This document shows positions 15,410-24,199 of a stretch of DNA of 64,000 nucleotides, piece after piece. Each line of letters starts with the position of its first letter. Position 1 is the stretch's first letter. Source of the stretch: Nonomuraea sediminis (GTDB lineage: Bacteria > Actinomycetota > Actinomycetes > Streptosporangiales > Streptosporangiaceae). A program made the position numbers and the translations under genes. The notes beneath the pieces are model-generated. The model searched no databases. It saw only the letters and a program-made list of their open reading frames with translations, and was not told the DNA's origin. Location: assembly GCF_018531495.1 (NCBI RefSeq), contig NZ_JAHDTI010000016.1, forward strand, positions 1-64,000, written 5' to 3'.

Positions 15410-16606
15410 ATGGGGGGATCGCAGGTCAACAAGGCGCTGCTCACGCAGTACAGCGAGGCGCGAAAGGGTCTCGAACCGGTCTCCGCCTGGGCGAAACTCA
15501 CAGGAAACTCTGAGGTCTACCAGGCATTCCGCGGCCGGCGCCGGGTCGCGATCCCCGACCGGGAGGCGGCCGAGCTGGCCGCCGCCGCGATCGCGCACGC
15601 GCGGGCGGCGCACGGGCCCGGCGCGGTCGCGGCGGTCGCGGGTTCTCCGCTGGCCGAGCTGATCGGCACAGTACTGCATGAGCCGCCCATCGCGGGGCCG
15701 CGGTCGGCGGAGTGGGCGCGGGCGGCGTACGTGGTGCTGTGGGGCGCGCAGGACCGGCGCCCCGGCACGCCGTGGGTGATCGCCGGCCGTTACAAGGGGC
15801 AGAAGGTGGTCGCCATCGGCCCGCATCCGGCGCGGCTGTCGGACGAGACGCTGGTGGTGCGGCCCGGTTCCGACGAGGCGCTGGCGCGGGCGGCCGGGCA
15901 CGTGCTGCTGAAGGAGTTCTTCGTGGACCGGCCGGTCTTCGTCGACCGTCCCGAGCTGTCGTTCCTGGTACGGCCGGGCGGCGGCGACCTCCTGGGTCCC
16001 GCGGGGCGGCTCTCGCTCTACGGCGAGGGCGAGCCCGCCGAGGTGCTGGTGCCGCATCAGGGCGGGGTGCTGCGGCGCGGCGTGCCGGTGATCCGGGTGG
16101 ACGGGGAGCCGGTGACCACGGTGTTCGACCTGATGCTGGCCGAGTACGGGGTGGCGCGCGACGGGCTGCCCGGCTCCTGGCCGGCCGGTTATGACGATCC
16201 GCGCGAGCCGTACACGCCTGCCTGGCAGGAGGCGGTGACGGGGGTGGCGGCCTCGCGCGCGGTCAAGCTGGCGCGGGAGCTGGGCGTGACGGCGGAGAAG
16301 ACGGGCGGGCAGTGCGCGATCCTGCCGGGGCGGCTCGAGCCGGGCGCGCTGCGGGCGGTGCTGGCGCTGCTGCGGCTGACCGGTGGCGGGTGGGCGCTCC
16401 CGCCCGCGCCCAGGGTGCTGGCGGTGCCCGGTCCGCTGGGCCAGCTGGCGATCCCCGGTCTCGCGGGTCCCGGTCACGCGGGGTTCCGGTCGGAGGTGGA
16501 GCTGCTGATCGGGCCCGGCGACGACTGCGATCTCACGCCGCCTCCGGCCGCGCTGGTGGCGCGGGCGCTCGCGGAGCTGAACCATCAGGCGGTCGAGTCC
16601 GTGTAA
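15410..16606 (+). CDS. Shrunken NarG-like (nitrate reductase alpha subunit-like) protein
   Basis: A protein of 398 residues collinear with internal blocks of respiratory nitrate reductase alpha subunits (about 1,200 residues). Recognisable blocks are 'YSEARKGLEPVSAWAKL', 'GPRSAEWARAAYVVLWGAQD', 'RYKGQKVVAIGPHPA', 'GSDEALARAAGHVLLKEFF', 'VTTVFDLMLAEYGVARDGLP' and 'YDDPREPYTPAWQEAVTGV'. The N-terminal Fe-S segment (HxxxCxxxC), the block carrying the molybdenum-ligand Asp, and the C-terminal third are missing. The frame is intact with strong third-position GC, so it looks like a kept, repurposed protein rather than decaying DNA. Catalysis of nitrate reduction is very unlikely. The vWA lipoprotein gene follows after 6 bases. 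Confidence 0.7.
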   Translation: MGGSQVNKALLTQYSEARKGLEPVSAWAKLTGNSEVYQAFRGRRRVAIPDREAAELAAAAIAHARAAHGPGAVAAVAGSPLAELIGTVLHEPPIAGPRSAEWARAAYVVLWGAQDRRPGTPWVIAGRYKGQKVVAIGPHPARLSDETLVVRPGSDEALARAAGHVLLKEFFVDRPVFVDRPELSFLVRPGGGDLLGPAGRLSLYGEGEPAEVLVPHQGGVLRRGVPVIRVDGEPVTTVFDLMLAEYGVARDGLPGSWPAGYDDPREPYTPAWQEAVTGVAASRAVKLARELGVTAEKTGGQCAILPGRLEPGALRAVLALLRLTGGGWALPPAPRVLAVPGPLGQLAIPGLAGPGHAGFRSEVELLIGPGDDCDLTPPPAALVARALAELNHQAVESV

Positions 16607-16612
16607 ACCGGC

Positions 16613-17737
16613 ATGATCAGAAACGTCGCTGTCGCCGCCACGTTGCTGTTGGTCGCCGGATGCGGCGCGGAGTCCGTGACGGACACGTCCGCCCCCGCTC
16701 CGGCGAAGGCTTACTCGGGGGAAGCCGACACCCGCGAGGCCGCGCCCAAGGACGCGCCGACGCCGCCGGAGCAGCAGCGCAGCTCCGGGCTGCGGGCGGG
16801 CAGCGTGGACGACAACGTGGCCTTCGCCGACTACATGAAGTACCGCGAGAAGTTCGCCGGCTGGAACATCCCGGTCCGCGACATCGACGTACGGCAGAGC
16901 CGCATCGTCACCGTGGTCGACCAGGATGGCCGCCCGCTGCCCGGCGCGATCGTGCGGGCCGGGCAGCGGGAGGTGCGCACGTTCGCCGACGGGCGCGCCG
17001 TGCTGACGGGCTCCGGCGAGGGCACGGTGACCTACGGCAACGCGAGCGTGCCGCTGGCCGAGCAGGGCAGCACGAAGGTGCCCGTGTCGCGGCCGTCCGG
17101 CAGGCCGCGGCTGCAGGTGCTGTTCCTGATCGACACAACGGGCTCGATGCAGGACGAGATCGACCGGCTCAAGGCCACCGTCGCGACCGTGGCCCAGCGC
17201 GTCAACGACCTGGCCGACCTGGAGTTCGGCATGACGCTGTACCGCGACAGGGGCGACGCCTACGTCACCAGGACCACCGACTTCACGCCCTCGGTCGACG
17301 CCTTCAGGAGCGCGCTGGCCGAGGTCCAGGCCGACGGCGGGGGCGACGCTCCCGAGGACCTGAACGCCGCCCTGGCCGAGGCGCTGGACAAGCCGTCCTG
17401 GCGCGACGAGACGCTCAAGCTGGTCTTCCTGATCGCCGACGCTCCGCCGCACCTGGACTACCAGGACGAGCCGGACTACGCCACGAGCATCACGGCCGCC
17501 GCCCGCCGCGGGATCAAGATCGAGCCGATCGCCTCGTCCGGGCTGGACGACCAGGGCGAGTACGTCTTCCGGCAGCTGGCCCAGCTGACCATGGGCCGCT
17601 TCACGTTCCTCACCTACGGCGCCGACGGCGGCTCGCCCGGGGACAACACCCGCCACCACGTGTCGGAGTACGCGGTGCTGTCCCTGGACGAGCTGGTGGT
17701 GCGCCTGGTTCAGGACGAGCTCAAGCCGTTGAGGTAG
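16613..17737 (+). CDS. Lipoprotein with von Willebrand factor A domain
   Basis: A protein of 374 residues with signal peptide and lipobox LVAGC (Cys 17). After a Pro/Ala-rich linker there is a small beta-sandwich-like segment at about 95-155 (VVDQDGRPLPGAIVRAG, resembling carboxypeptidase-regulatory folds). A vWA domain from about 165 to 370 carries the MIDAS motif DTTGS (Asp near 174), with the further metal-site residues Thr and Asp expected in 'FGMTLYRDRGD' and 'FLIADAPPHLD'. It is anchored outside the membrane and probably mediates metal-dependent protein contacts. It is coupled to the NarG-like gene 6 bases upstream. Its 3' end overlaps the convergent chitinase gene by 28 bp. Confidence 0.82.
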   Translation: MIRNVAVAATLLLVAGCGAESVTDTSAPAPAKAYSGEADTREAAPKDAPTPPEQQRSSGLRAGSVDDNVAFADYMKYREKFAGWNIPVRDIDVRQSRIVTVVDQDGRPLPGAIVRAGQREVRTFADGRAVLTGSGEGTVTYGNASVPLAEQGSTKVPVSRPSGRPRLQVLFLIDTTGSMQDEIDRLKATVATVAQRVNDLADLEFGMTLYRDRGDAYVTRTTDFTPSVDAFRSALAEVQADGGGDAPEDLNAALAEALDKPSWRDETLKLVFLIADAPPHLDYQDEPDYATSITAAARRGIKIEPIASSGLDDQGEYVFRQLAQLTMGRFTFLTYGADGGSPGDNTRHHVSEYAVLSLDELVVRLVQDELKPLR

Positions 17738-19515
17738 GCGCGGTGGCTGCGTGAGAACTCCGATCCGTTGAACCTGTCCCAGTTGATCGACCAGGCCATC
17801 AGCCCCTTCAGCCCGGGGAAGACGCCGTGCGGCCGGTAGCTGCCGCAGTTGGTCCCCTTGGCCAGGCAGTCGAAGGCCTTCTGCACCTCGGCGACCGTGG
17901 TGAAGCCGTTGCCCGCGTTGGGCGAGGCGGGCAGGCCGATGGCCACCTGGTCGGGGTTGAGCGCGGGGAACATGTTGGCGGTGTTGCCCGCGATCGGGAA
18001 CCCGGTGAGCAGCATGTCGGTCATCGCGACGTGGAAGTCGGCCCCGCCCATCGTGTGGTACTGGTTGTCCAGCCCGGTGATCGGGCCGGAGTTGTAGTCC
18101 TGCACGTGGAGCAGGGTCAGGTCGTTCCTGAGCGCCTGGATGACCGGCAGGTAGGAGCCGGAGCGCTGGTCGGCGGTGCCGTTCGGTCCCGGCCCGTAGA
18201 ACTGGTAGCCCAGCTGGACGAAGAACGTCTCGGGCGCCATGGTCAGCGTGAACTTCGCGCCGTACCTGGCCTTGAGCGTCTTCAGCGCGGAGATGAGGTT
18301 GACGATCACCGGCGTGGTGGGGTTGTTGAGGTTGGTGTCGCCCTGGTTGAGGTAGAGCGAGTGGCCCTCGAAGTCCACGTCCAGGCCGTCGAGCCCCCAC
18401 CGGTCGATGATGGCGGCCACGGACTCGACGAACTTGTCCCTGGCGGCCGTGGTGGTCAGCTGGACCTGGCCGTTCTGCCCGCCGATCGAGATCAGCACCT
18501 TCTTGCCCTGCGCCTGCTTGGCCTTGATCGCCGCCAGGAAGTCGGCGTCCGATTCGACGTTGGGGCATTCGCTGACGGAGCAGCGGTTGAACCGGATGTC
18601 GCCCGAGGTGACCGAGGTGGGCTCACCGAAGGCCAGGTCGATGTAGTCCCAGTCGGCGGGCACGTCGGCCATCCTGATGTACCCGGACCCGTTGGCGAAG
18701 GAGGCGTGCAGGTAGCCCACCAGCACCTTCTTCGGCGTCCCTCCGCCGCCTCCCGCCGTCGTGGTGCCGGCGGCCTCCGCGCCGTACGGCGAGCAGTTGC
18801 CTGACCCGTCGCAGGCGCGCACCTTGAACCGGTAGGTGGTGCTCGGGGTGAGCCCGGTGGCGGTGTAGCCGGTACCCGTGACCGCGGCAGGGGTGCCGCC
18901 GTCACGCGAGACCTCGTAGCGGGCGACGCTGCCCGAGTTGTCGGTCGAGGCGGACCAGCTCGCGGTGAGGCTGGTGCTCGTGGCCCCGCCCACGGTCAGG
19001 TTGCCCGGCACCGTCGGGGGCTCGGTGTCCGGCGTGCCGCCCGGGCCGTCGAGGTTGACGTCGTCGGCGTAGTAGGCGCCCTGGCCGTACCAGCCGTTGA
19101 CGTACACGGTGACGCTGGTCGTGCTCGCATCGGTGGTGAACGAGGTTTTCAGCTGCGTCCACTGCGATCCGGGTGCACCCCAGGTGGAGACGTTGACGCT
19201 GCCTCCGGTGGCGCCCAGGAAGACGTAGTTGCCCTGCACCCACGCCGACAGCTGGTACGCCGTGGACGGCTTGACGGTCAGCGTCTGCTGGCAGCGGGCG
19301 TAGTCACTGCCCGCGGGCGTGGCCTGCAGGGCCTTGGTCCCGCCGTGGACCGGGCTCGACACGGCCTGGGCGCCGGACGCGCAGATCCAGCCCGCCAGGC
19401 CGTTCTCGAAGCCCGGGTTGGTGAGGATGTTGGCCGCGAGAGCCGTACCGGCGTGCAAGGCTGTCAGCCCCAGTGCCAGCGCGGAGGCCGCGGCCAGAGT
19501 GCGCAGCCGCCTCAT
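17710..19515 (-). CDS. Secreted GH18 chitinase (ChiD-like) with CBM and FnIII
   Basis: A secreted protein of 601 residues: signal peptide (about 1-28), a beta-sandwich carbohydrate-binding module (about 29-157, 'NILTNPGFENG'), one fibronectin III domain (about 163-254), a Gly-rich linker and a GH18 barrel from about 263. The barrel has 'LISIGG' and the catalytic DGLDVDFEG (Glu near 383) and resembles the ChiD-like group. It would hydrolyse chitin with retention of configuration by substrate-assisted catalysis. It is the last of six chitinase genes; its ATG overlaps the stop of the preceding gene by 4 nt. Residues 50-240 are nearly the same as in that neighbour, showing recent domain duplication. 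The 3' end overlaps the vWA gene. Confidence 0.92.
   Translation of the reverse strand: MRRLRTLAAASALALGLTALHAGTALAANILTNPGFENGLAGWICASGAQAVSSPVHGGTKALQATPAGSDYARCQQTLTVKPSTAYQLSAWVQGNYVFLGATGGSVNVSTWGAPGSQWTQLKTSFTTDASTTSVTVYVNGWYGQGAYYADDVNLDGPGGTPDTEPPTVPGNLTVGGATSTSLTASWSASTDNSGSVARYEVSRDGGTPAAVTGTGYTATGLTPSTTYRFKVRACDGSGNCSPYGAEAAGTTTAGGGGGTPKKVLVGYLHASFANGSGYIRMADVPADWDYIDLAFGEPTSVTSGDIRFNRCSVSECPNVESDADFLAAIKAKQAQGKKVLISIGGQNGQVQLTTTAARDKFVESVAAIIDRWGLDGLDVDFEGHSLYLNQGDTNLNNPTTPVIVNLISALKTLKARYGAKFTLTMAPETFFVQLGYQFYGPGPNGTADQRSGSYLPVIQALRNDLTLLHVQDYNSGPITGLDNQYHTMGGADFHVAMTDMLLTGFPIAGNTANMFPALNPDQVAIGLPASPNAGNGFTTVAEVQKAFDCLAKGTNCGSYRPHGVFPGLKGLMAWSINWDRFNGSEFSRSHRAYLNGLSSS
18796..19368 (-). 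repeat. Duplicated CBM-FnIII block, copy 1
   Basis: This segment encodes residues 50-240 of the chitinase at 17710-19515. It aligns without gaps to 20442-21014 in the neighbouring chitinase gene. By my count about 20 of 191 residues differ, and the DNA is alike over long stretches. It is a direct repeat that could recombine and delete one gene. Confidence 0.8.
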
Positions 19516-21161
19516 CCGGTGAACCCCTTGAAGATGCCGGTGAACTCGTACGGGGACTGGGCGATGCCGCTGCAGGTCGGGGAGACCGTGCCGTTGGGGC
19601 AGCCGCCGTTGTCGCGACCCACCGACCAGAAGCCGACGAAGCCGAGGTGGTTGGCGTTGGCCCAGTCGCGCAGCTTGCGGGCGTCCGCCTGGGTGGTGAC
19701 CGGCCCTGTGTCGTTCTTGCCGATCATCGGGGTGACGCCGAGACCGCGCTTGAGCTCGGCGTCGGACTTCGACGGCCAGATCGACTTCATCTGGTTGAGC
19801 GTGGCCTGGGCGGCCGAGATCATCGAGTCGCCCCAGTTGCCGGTGCCGCCGAAGTCCATGACCATCGGGTTGACCAGCACGTTCAGTCCCTTGGCCGCGG
19901 CGTCCTGGAGGATCTGCACCGAGAACGGGTCGAGGCCGTAGTCCTGGGCCTGGATGCGCAGCGTGTAGGAGATCTTGGTGCCGCGTTCGGTCTGCAGCTG
20001 CTTGAGCGCGCTGTTGACCTTGTTCACGTCGATGGAGGCCTCGACGTCCACGTCCAGGTGGTTGGTGCCGACGGTGTCGAGCACCTTCTTGTAGGCCGCG
20101 AGCAGCGAGGCCGTGGTGCCGCAGTTGTGCTCCAGGTAGGGGCCCTGGGCGCCGCCGCTGGCCACGACGACCTGGCCGCCCTGCGCCTGCAGCGCCTTGA
20201 CGTCGTTGATGATGCGCGGATCGTCGATCGGGATGGTGCCGCCCCACGCCGGGTTGCAGCCGGTGCTGTCGCCCAGCGCGAAGGCCAGCGTGTAGGTCTT
20301 CACCCCGGTCGCGTTCGCGGCGCTGACCAGCGACGGGGTGCTCATCGTGATGTCGATGTACGGCGCGAGCCTGATGTCGCTCGGTGGTGGCGTGGTGTCG
20401 TTGGTGGTCTTGCCGGACACCGAGGCGGTGTAGGCCGAGCAGTTGCCGGCGGCGTCGCAGGCGCGGACGCGGAAGCCGTAGGTCGTGTTGGGGGTCAGGC
20501 CGGTGGCGGTGTGGCTGGTGCCGGTGACCGCGGCAGGGGTGCCGTTGTCGCGGGAGATCTCGTAGCGGGCGACGCTGCCCGAGTTGTCGGTGGAGGCGGA
20601 CCAGGAGGCGGTCAGGGTGGTGTTGGTGGCGCCGCCCACGGTCAGGTTGCCCGGCACCGTCGGGGGCTCGGTGTCGGGGGCTCCGCCGGGGCCGTCGAGC
20701 ACGACGTCGTCGGCGTAGTAGGCGCCCTGGCCGTACCAGCCGTTGACGTAGACCGTGACGCTGGTCGTGCTCGCGCCGGTGGTGAACGAGGTTTTCAGCT
20801 GGGTCCACGCGGCGCCGGGTGCGCCCCACGTGCTGGTGTTGACGCCGGTCCCGGTGGCGCCGAGGAAGACGTAGTTGCCCTGCACCCAGGCCGACAGCTG
20901 GTAGGCCGTGGAGGGCTTGACGGTGATGGTCTGCTGGCAGCGGGCGTAGTCGCTGCCCGCGGGGGTTGCCTGCAGGGCCTTGGTCCCGCCGTGGACCGGG
21001 CTCGACACGGCCTGCGCGCTCGCCGTCGCCGAGCAGGTCCAGCCGCTCAGCCCGCTCTCGAAGCCCGGGTTGGTGAGGATGTTGGCGGCCGCGGCGGGCC
21101 GGGCGATCAGTGCGGCGCCGGCGAGCGCGGCGGCCGCCACGATGGCGACTGAGCGGTTCAT
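19512..21161 (-). CDS. Secreted GH18 chitinase (PF-ChiA-like) with CBM and FnIII
   Basis: A secreted protein of 549 residues: signal peptide (about 1-26), the same CBM and FnIII pair as its neighbour (about 27-252), then a GH18 domain starting 'RLAPYIDITMSTPSL' and resembling the PF-ChiA-like subfamily. The catalytic motif is HLDVDVEA (Glu near 374) and 'PMVMDFGGTGNWGDS' supplies the later barrel residues. Its start and stop both overlap the adjacent chitinase genes by 4 nt (ATGA), so three chitinases are translationally coupled here. The catalytic domain differs from its neighbour although the front domains match, so domain shuffling has occurred. Confidence 0.92.
   Translation of the reverse strand: MNRSVAIVAAAALAGAALIARPAAAANILTNPGFESGLSGWTCSATASAQAVSSPVHGGTKALQATPAGSDYARCQQTITVKPSTAYQLSAWVQGNYVFLGATGTGVNTSTWGAPGAAWTQLKTSFTTGASTTSVTVYVNGWYGQGAYYADDVVLDGPGGAPDTEPPTVPGNLTVGGATNTTLTASWSASTDNSGSVARYEISRDNGTPAAVTGTSHTATGLTPNTTYGFRVRACDAAGNCSAYTASVSGKTTNDTTPPPSDIRLAPYIDITMSTPSLVSAANATGVKTYTLAFALGDSTGCNPAWGGTIPIDDPRIINDVKALQAQGGQVVVASGGAQGPYLEHNCGTTASLLAAYKKVLDTVGTNHLDVDVEASIDVNKVNSALKQLQTERGTKISYTLRIQAQDYGLDPFSVQILQDAAAKGLNVLVNPMVMDFGGTGNWGDSMISAAQATLNQMKSIWPSKSDAELKRGLGVTPMIGKNDTGPVTTQADARKLRDWANANHLGFVGFWSVGRDNGGCPNGTVSPTCSGIAQSPYEFTGIFKGFTG
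20442..21014 (-). repeat. Duplicated CBM-FnIII block, copy 2
   Basis: This is the partner of the block at 18796-19368, in the same orientation and 1,646 bp away. It encodes residues 50-240 of the upstream chitinase. Confidence 0.8.
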
Positions 21162-22393
21162 CCTGTGTACCCCACGAAGATCTTGGCGAAGTCGTACGGC
21201 GCCTGCGGGATGTTCGTGCACTTGTACAGGGCGCCGTTGCAGGCGTTGCGGTCGCGGGTGAGCTCCCAGAACGCCAGCGTCCCCAGATGCTTGGACCTGG
21301 CGAAGGTGACGAGCTGGCGGGCGTCGTCCTGGTTGTAGATCCGGCCGTCGTCGTTCTGGCCGACCATCGGGGTGACGCCGACCATCCGCCACAGCTGGGC
21401 GTCCGACTTGCCGGAGTACAGCGACTTGAGCTGGTTGAACGTGCTGGTGGCCGCCTGGACCGCGGCGTCGCCATAGTCGGCGTTGCGGTAGTAGTCCATG
21501 GCCATCACGTTGACCAGGTCCAGGTTGACGCCGGCGTCCCTGGCCGAGCGGACCACGGCCAGGCCGTCGGCCGTCAGGCCCTCGGGCAGCACGGGCAGCG
21601 TCAGCGAGATCTTCAGCGCCGGGTAGGTCTGCTGCAGCCTGGCCAGGGCCTGCGAGCGGCGGGCGACCGAGGCGGCGTCGGCCTGGGCCGCGCCCTCGAT
21701 GTCCAGGTCGATGTAGGTCAGCCGGTAGGCGTCCACGACCGCCTTGTACTCGCTGTACAGCGCCGTCACGTCCGAGCAGCCCTGGGCCAGCTCGACGCCC
21801 GAGGCGCCGCCGAAGGAGACCTTGACCTGGCCGCCCGCGGCCCTGACGGCGTCGATCTGGTCCTTGGCCCAGGCCTGGCGCGGGTCGTAGGCACCGAACC
21901 AGCTCGCCTTGCAGGCGGCGCCGGTGATGAAGGCCAGCGTGAAGCTCTTCAGCCCGGAGGCCGCGGACATCTCGGTCAGGCTCGGGGTCGGCCAGGCGCC
22001 CATGTCCACGTACGGCGCGACCGGCATGGCGACGGCCGGCGGGGTGCCGGTCGGCGTGGGCGTCGGGGAGGTGGTGGGCGACGTGGTCGGGGTCGAGGTG
22101 CCCACGGGCTTCCACAGCGCCGGGACGTTCGGCGGCTCCCAGCCGGTCAGCGAGGTGTGCGCCTGGATGCACTCGTAGTCGGTGCCGTTGTACGTCACGC
22201 GGTCGCCGACCTTGTAGGAGACGTTGGGCGCCCAGGCGGCGTAGGCCTGCGCGGCGGCCACGGCGGCGGGGCGGGGGGCGCCCGTCAGGCTGGGGGCGGC
22301 CGCCAGTGCGGTGGTGGCCAGCGCGGTGACGACCGCGACGCCGGCGGCGACGGCCGCCAAGGCGACGCGGGAGGCGAGGGAAGGAGGTTTCAT
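21158..22393 (-). CDS. Secreted GH18 chitinase (PF-ChiA-like) with CBM5/12
   Basis: A secreted protein of 411 residues: a long signal peptide (about 1-32), a CBM5/12 chitin-binding module at about 50-97 with the typical YxxGDxVTYNGxDYEC and WKP ending, a Thr/Pro linker (about 99-120), and a compact GH18 domain opening 'VAPYVDMGAWPTPSL'. The catalytic motif is YIDLDIEG (Glu near 233) and 'NVMAMDYYRNADYGD' follows. It is the first gene of the coupled trio and its stop overlaps the next ATG by 4 nt. The strong hairpin at 22442-22485 lies just before its start. Confidence 0.92.
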   Translation of the reverse strand: MKPPSLASRVALAAVAAGVAVVTALATTALAAAPSLTGAPRPAAVAAAQAYAAWAPNVSYKVGDRVTYNGTDYECIQAHTSLTGWEPPNVPALWKPVGTSTPTTSPTTSPTPTPTGTPPAVAMPVAPYVDMGAWPTPSLTEMSAASGLKSFTLAFITGAACKASWFGAYDPRQAWAKDQIDAVRAAGGQVKVSFGGASGVELAQGCSDVTALYSEYKAVVDAYRLTYIDLDIEGAAQADAASVARRSQALARLQQTYPALKISLTLPVLPEGLTADGLAVVRSARDAGVNLDLVNVMAMDYYRNADYGDAAVQAATSTFNQLKSLYSGKSDAQLWRMVGVTPMVGQNDDGRIYNQDDARQLVTFARSKHLGTLAFWELTRDRNACNGALYKCTNIPQAPYDFAKIFVGYTG

Positions 22394-22441
22394 CGTCCGT
22401 CCTGAAGCTGGTGCGGGTCCCGGAAGGCCGGGGTGGGACAG

Positions 22442-22485
22442 GGGTACGGCTTGCGCCCGTGGGGTCGGGGGCGCAAGCCGTACCC
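22442..22485 (-). terminator. 17-bp perfect hairpin between chitinase genes
   Basis: GGGTACGGCTTGCGCCC pairs perfectly with its complement across a 10-base loop. The hairpin lies after the stop of the chitinase at 22496 and before the start of the next one. There is no T-run, so it may be a processing or partial-termination site. The arm TACGGCTTGCG is shared with the hairpin at 25781. Confidence 0.7.
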
Positions 22486-22495
22486 GCGTGGGCCG

Positions 22496-24199
22496 CTAGA
22501 AGCCGGCGGTGATCTTGGTGAACTCCCAGTCGGCCTGGGCGATGCCGCTGCAGGCCTCCTGGACGCCGCCGCCGGGGCAGGGGCGGTCACGGTTGGTCGA
22601 CCAGAACGCCAGGCGCGTCAGGCCCTTGGAGTTGGCCCAGTCGCGGATCTGGGTCCAGGTCGACTGGTTGGTGACCTCCTGCTGGTCCGACAGGCCGTTC
22701 ATGCCGGAGATGCCCATGTGCGCGTACGCCTGGGCGTCGGTCCAGCCGAAGGCGTTCTTCAGCGCGGTCTTCAGGCCCTCGGCCGCGTTGACCGTGTTCT
22801 GGTACATGTTCGAGCCGCCGCCGAAGTCGAACGGCATGATCGTGTAGTTGTCGATCGGCACGCCGAGCGCCTTGGACTGGTTGATCAGGCGGGTGCCGTA
22901 GTAGTTCGGGCCCGAGGTGGTCGTGCCGATGGTGACGACCGCCTTCACGTTCGGGTTGTTCTGCTTGACGATCTTGATGCCGCCGAGGATCCGGTCCTGG
23001 ACGGTCTCGTTCTCCATCTCGTCGGTGTTCTCGATGTCGAAGTCCACGACCGCGGGGCCGAGCGCGCTGATCACCTGCTGCACGGCGCCGGCGAAGGCCG
23101 AGGCGGAGGAGCAGTTCGGGCCGAGCTTGTTGCCCTGCCAGCCGCCGAAGGAGATCTGGACGCTGCCGCCCTTGGCCTTGATCGCGTTGATGGCCTGCTG
23201 GTCGGCGCCGCCGGTCAGCGGGCGCTGGCCGTCCCATGCCGGGTTGCAGCCGCCGCTGGACAGCATGAACGCCATCGTGAACGACTTGACGCCGGTCGCG
23301 TCCATCACCGTGCCGGGCGCGGGCGGGTTGCCCCAGCCCATGTAGAGGTACGGCGCGCCGGGCAGCTTGGTGCCGCCGCCGGTGCAGCCGGTGGTGGTGG
23401 CCGACACGTCACGCCCGGCCGACTCGCCGACCGAGTTGTAGGCCTTGACCGTGTAGGTGTGGTTCTCGCAGACCCCGAGCCCGGAGATCGTGGCGCTGGT
23501 CCCGGTGACCGTGGCCTTGACGGTACCGCCCTCGTAGACGCGGTAACCGGTCACCGTGCCGCTCGAGGCCCCCCACGACAGGGAGATCGAGGTGTTCGTC
23601 GAGGTGGCGGTGGCCGCGCCCGGCTGGCCGGGGGCGCCGCTGTTGCCCGAGGTGGAGGCCGTGAGCGGCGAGCTCGGGTCGGAGACGTTGCCCGCGGCGT
23701 CGCGGGCGTTGACCGTGTAGGTGTAGCTGGTCGAGGCGGTCAGCCCGGTGTCGGTGTAGGAGGTGCCGGTGACCGTCGTGACCTTGGTGCCGCCGCGGTA
23801 CACGTCGTAGCCGGTCACGCCCACGTTGTCGGTGGAGGCGTTCCAGGCCAGCGAGATGCTGGAGGACGTGGTGCCCGTGGAGCGCAGGTTGCCCGGCACG
23901 CTGGGCTTCTGGGTGTCGCCTCCGCCGGTGACGGGCTTCCACAGCGCCGGTACGGCGGGCGGCGTCCAGTCCGGCTGGGAGGTGTGGGCCTGGATGCACT
24001 CGTAGTCGGCGCCGTTGTAGGTGACCCGGTCACCGACCCTGTAGGCGGTCCACGGCGCCCAGGCCGCGTAGGCGGCGACCTGGGCGGTCACAACCCGGGC
24101 CGGGGCGGAGGCCTGGGCGGTCGCGGCCGCGCTCGCCAGGCCGGTGGCGCCGAGGGCGACGACGGTCAGTAAATACAGGGCTTTGTAGCGAAATTTCAT
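22496..24199 (-). CDS. Secreted GH18 chitinase (PF-ChiA-like) with CBM5/12 and two FnIII
   Basis: A secreted protein of 567 residues: signal peptide (about 1-31), CBM5/12 (about 43-90), two FnIII domains (about 97-185 and 190-272) and a GH18 domain from about 280 ('LPGAPYLYMGWGNPP'). The catalytic motif is VVDFDIEN (Glu near 390), with 'YTIMPFDFGGG' later in the barrel. The second FnIII is very like that of the gene encoded directly upstream. The ATG at 24199 overlaps the upstream stop by 4 nt. The catalytic core belongs to the same group as the two PF-ChiA-like genes downstream. Confidence 0.92.
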   Translation of the reverse strand: MKFRYKALYLLTVVALGATGLASAAATAQASAPARVVTAQVAAYAAWAPWTAYRVGDRVTYNGADYECIQAHTSQPDWTPPAVPALWKPVTGGGDTQKPSVPGNLRSTGTTSSSISLAWNASTDNVGVTGYDVYRGGTKVTTVTGTSYTDTGLTASTSYTYTVNARDAAGNVSDPSSPLTASTSGNSGAPGQPGAATATSTNTSISLSWGASSGTVTGYRVYEGGTVKATVTGTSATISGLGVCENHTYTVKAYNSVGESAGRDVSATTTGCTGGGTKLPGAPYLYMGWGNPPAPGTVMDATGVKSFTMAFMLSSGGCNPAWDGQRPLTGGADQQAINAIKAKGGSVQISFGGWQGNKLGPNCSSASAFAGAVQQVISALGPAVVDFDIENTDEMENETVQDRILGGIKIVKQNNPNVKAVVTIGTTTSGPNYYGTRLINQSKALGVPIDNYTIMPFDFGGGSNMYQNTVNAAEGLKTALKNAFGWTDAQAYAHMGISGMNGLSDQQEVTNQSTWTQIRDWANSKGLTRLAFWSTNRDRPCPGGGVQEACSGIAQADWEFTKITAGF

